This document shows positions 63,764 through 64,000 of a stretch of DNA of 64,000 bases, piece by piece. The stretch spans positions 20,591 to 84,590 of the forward strand of contig JAPDRN010000141.1 in the NCBI GenBank assembly GCA_030247855.1. The letters run 5' to 3'. The stretch is from Knufia peltigerae (lineage: Eukaryota > Ascomycota > Eurotiomycetes > Chaetothyriales > Trichomeriaceae). Each line of letters starts with the position of its first letter. Positions within the stretch are counted from its first letter, which is position 1. The translations under genes and the position numbers were made by a program. Below the pieces are notes generated by a model that worked only from the letters and a program-made list of their open reading frames with translations, ran no database searches and was not told where the DNA came from.

Positions 63764-64000
63764 CTATACAGATTTTATCAAGTCAGCCATTTGCAATCTC
63801 TTTTTTCGCACTCTTCGATTCTTTTACAGTGTGCAGAGCGTAGTATATCTGTCTGCCAGTAGGGGTGTGTGTGTGTGTGTGTGTGTGTGTGGTCTAGATA
63901 TCGTCCTCGCGGGTCTTTTTACCATTATCATTGATACACGCGTCCAGGTCAAATGAATCTGATAGGAAGAGCGTAGTGTATGGAAACAGAGTATCTCGCT
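63764..64000 (-). other. Peroxiredoxin intron, incomplete, with (GT)n microsatellite
   Basis: No coding frame continues upstream of the CTGTATAG acceptor. A GT dinucleotide run of about 13 units lies at ~63865-63891. The donor is outside the window. Confidence 0.55.

Noticed and set aside
1..64000. CRISPR arrays, bacterial operons, riboswitches
   Set aside because: No spaced direct repeats were seen, and the DNA is clearly fungal nuclear; such features are not expected.

Overview
The window is nuclear DNA from a filamentous ascomycete (Pezizomycotina). Evidence: compact genes, many 50-130 nt GT-AG introns with CTAAC/CTGAC-type branch sites, and single-copy fungal genes (CLA4, SEC12, PBN1, MID1, CTR9, POP1). 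The mix suggests Eurotiomycetes, perhaps Chaetothyriales, but this is inference from gene content only.

Layout. 1-11.4 kb is dense housekeeping DNA: a cut-off SDR oxidoreductase, an SQT1/AAMP-like ribosome-assembly WD40 protein, the PAK kinase CLA4, and SEC12 divergent from PBN1 (two ER-membrane functions). 11.4-26.4 kb is gene-poor. It holds one clear gene, an EST1/SMG-type protein (17.05-19.55 kb), plus a 10-N assembly gap set in homopolymer and GC junk, a doubtful small ORF, and apparently decayed coding sequence. 26.4-39.2 kb is dense again: a RING protein, MID1, ESS2/DGCR14, CTR9 and two unrecognised genes. 39.8-40.1 kb carries the most unusual object (below). 40.85-45.1 kb looks accessory: an ABM-like protein, a GC-rich Ldh2-family dehydrogenase and a membrane protein. 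46.3-55.3 kb has a PPIL1-like cyclophilin, a ferric reductase and POP1. 56.0-64 kb has a secreted carboxylesterase, a fungal-specific transcription factor, an AP-1-like bZIP and the 3' end of an Asp f 3/PMP20-type peroxiredoxin.

The outstanding find is a tRNA-Ile(AAU) gene at 39832-40082. Its mature 74-nt sequence is complete and fits the cloverleaf with every invariant base. The gene is broken by four insertions: a normal 17-nt tRNA intron at 37/38, and three 53-54 nt insertions in the D loop, at 25/26 and in the T loop. The three look like spliceosomal introns (GTTAGT/GTAAGC donors, CTAAT/CTAAC/ATAAC branch-like sites, CAG acceptors). They split both internal Pol III promoter boxes. An intact orphan B box inside a perfect T-arm, followed by a T9 run, lies just downstream, an arrangement reminiscent of yeast SNR6. 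No run of four or more T occurs inside the gene. If real and expressed, this tRNA would need the spliceosome as well as the tRNA splicing endonuclease.

Exon models were made by eye from splice signals and reading-frame phase. No similarity search was possible, so family names rest on recognised motifs.
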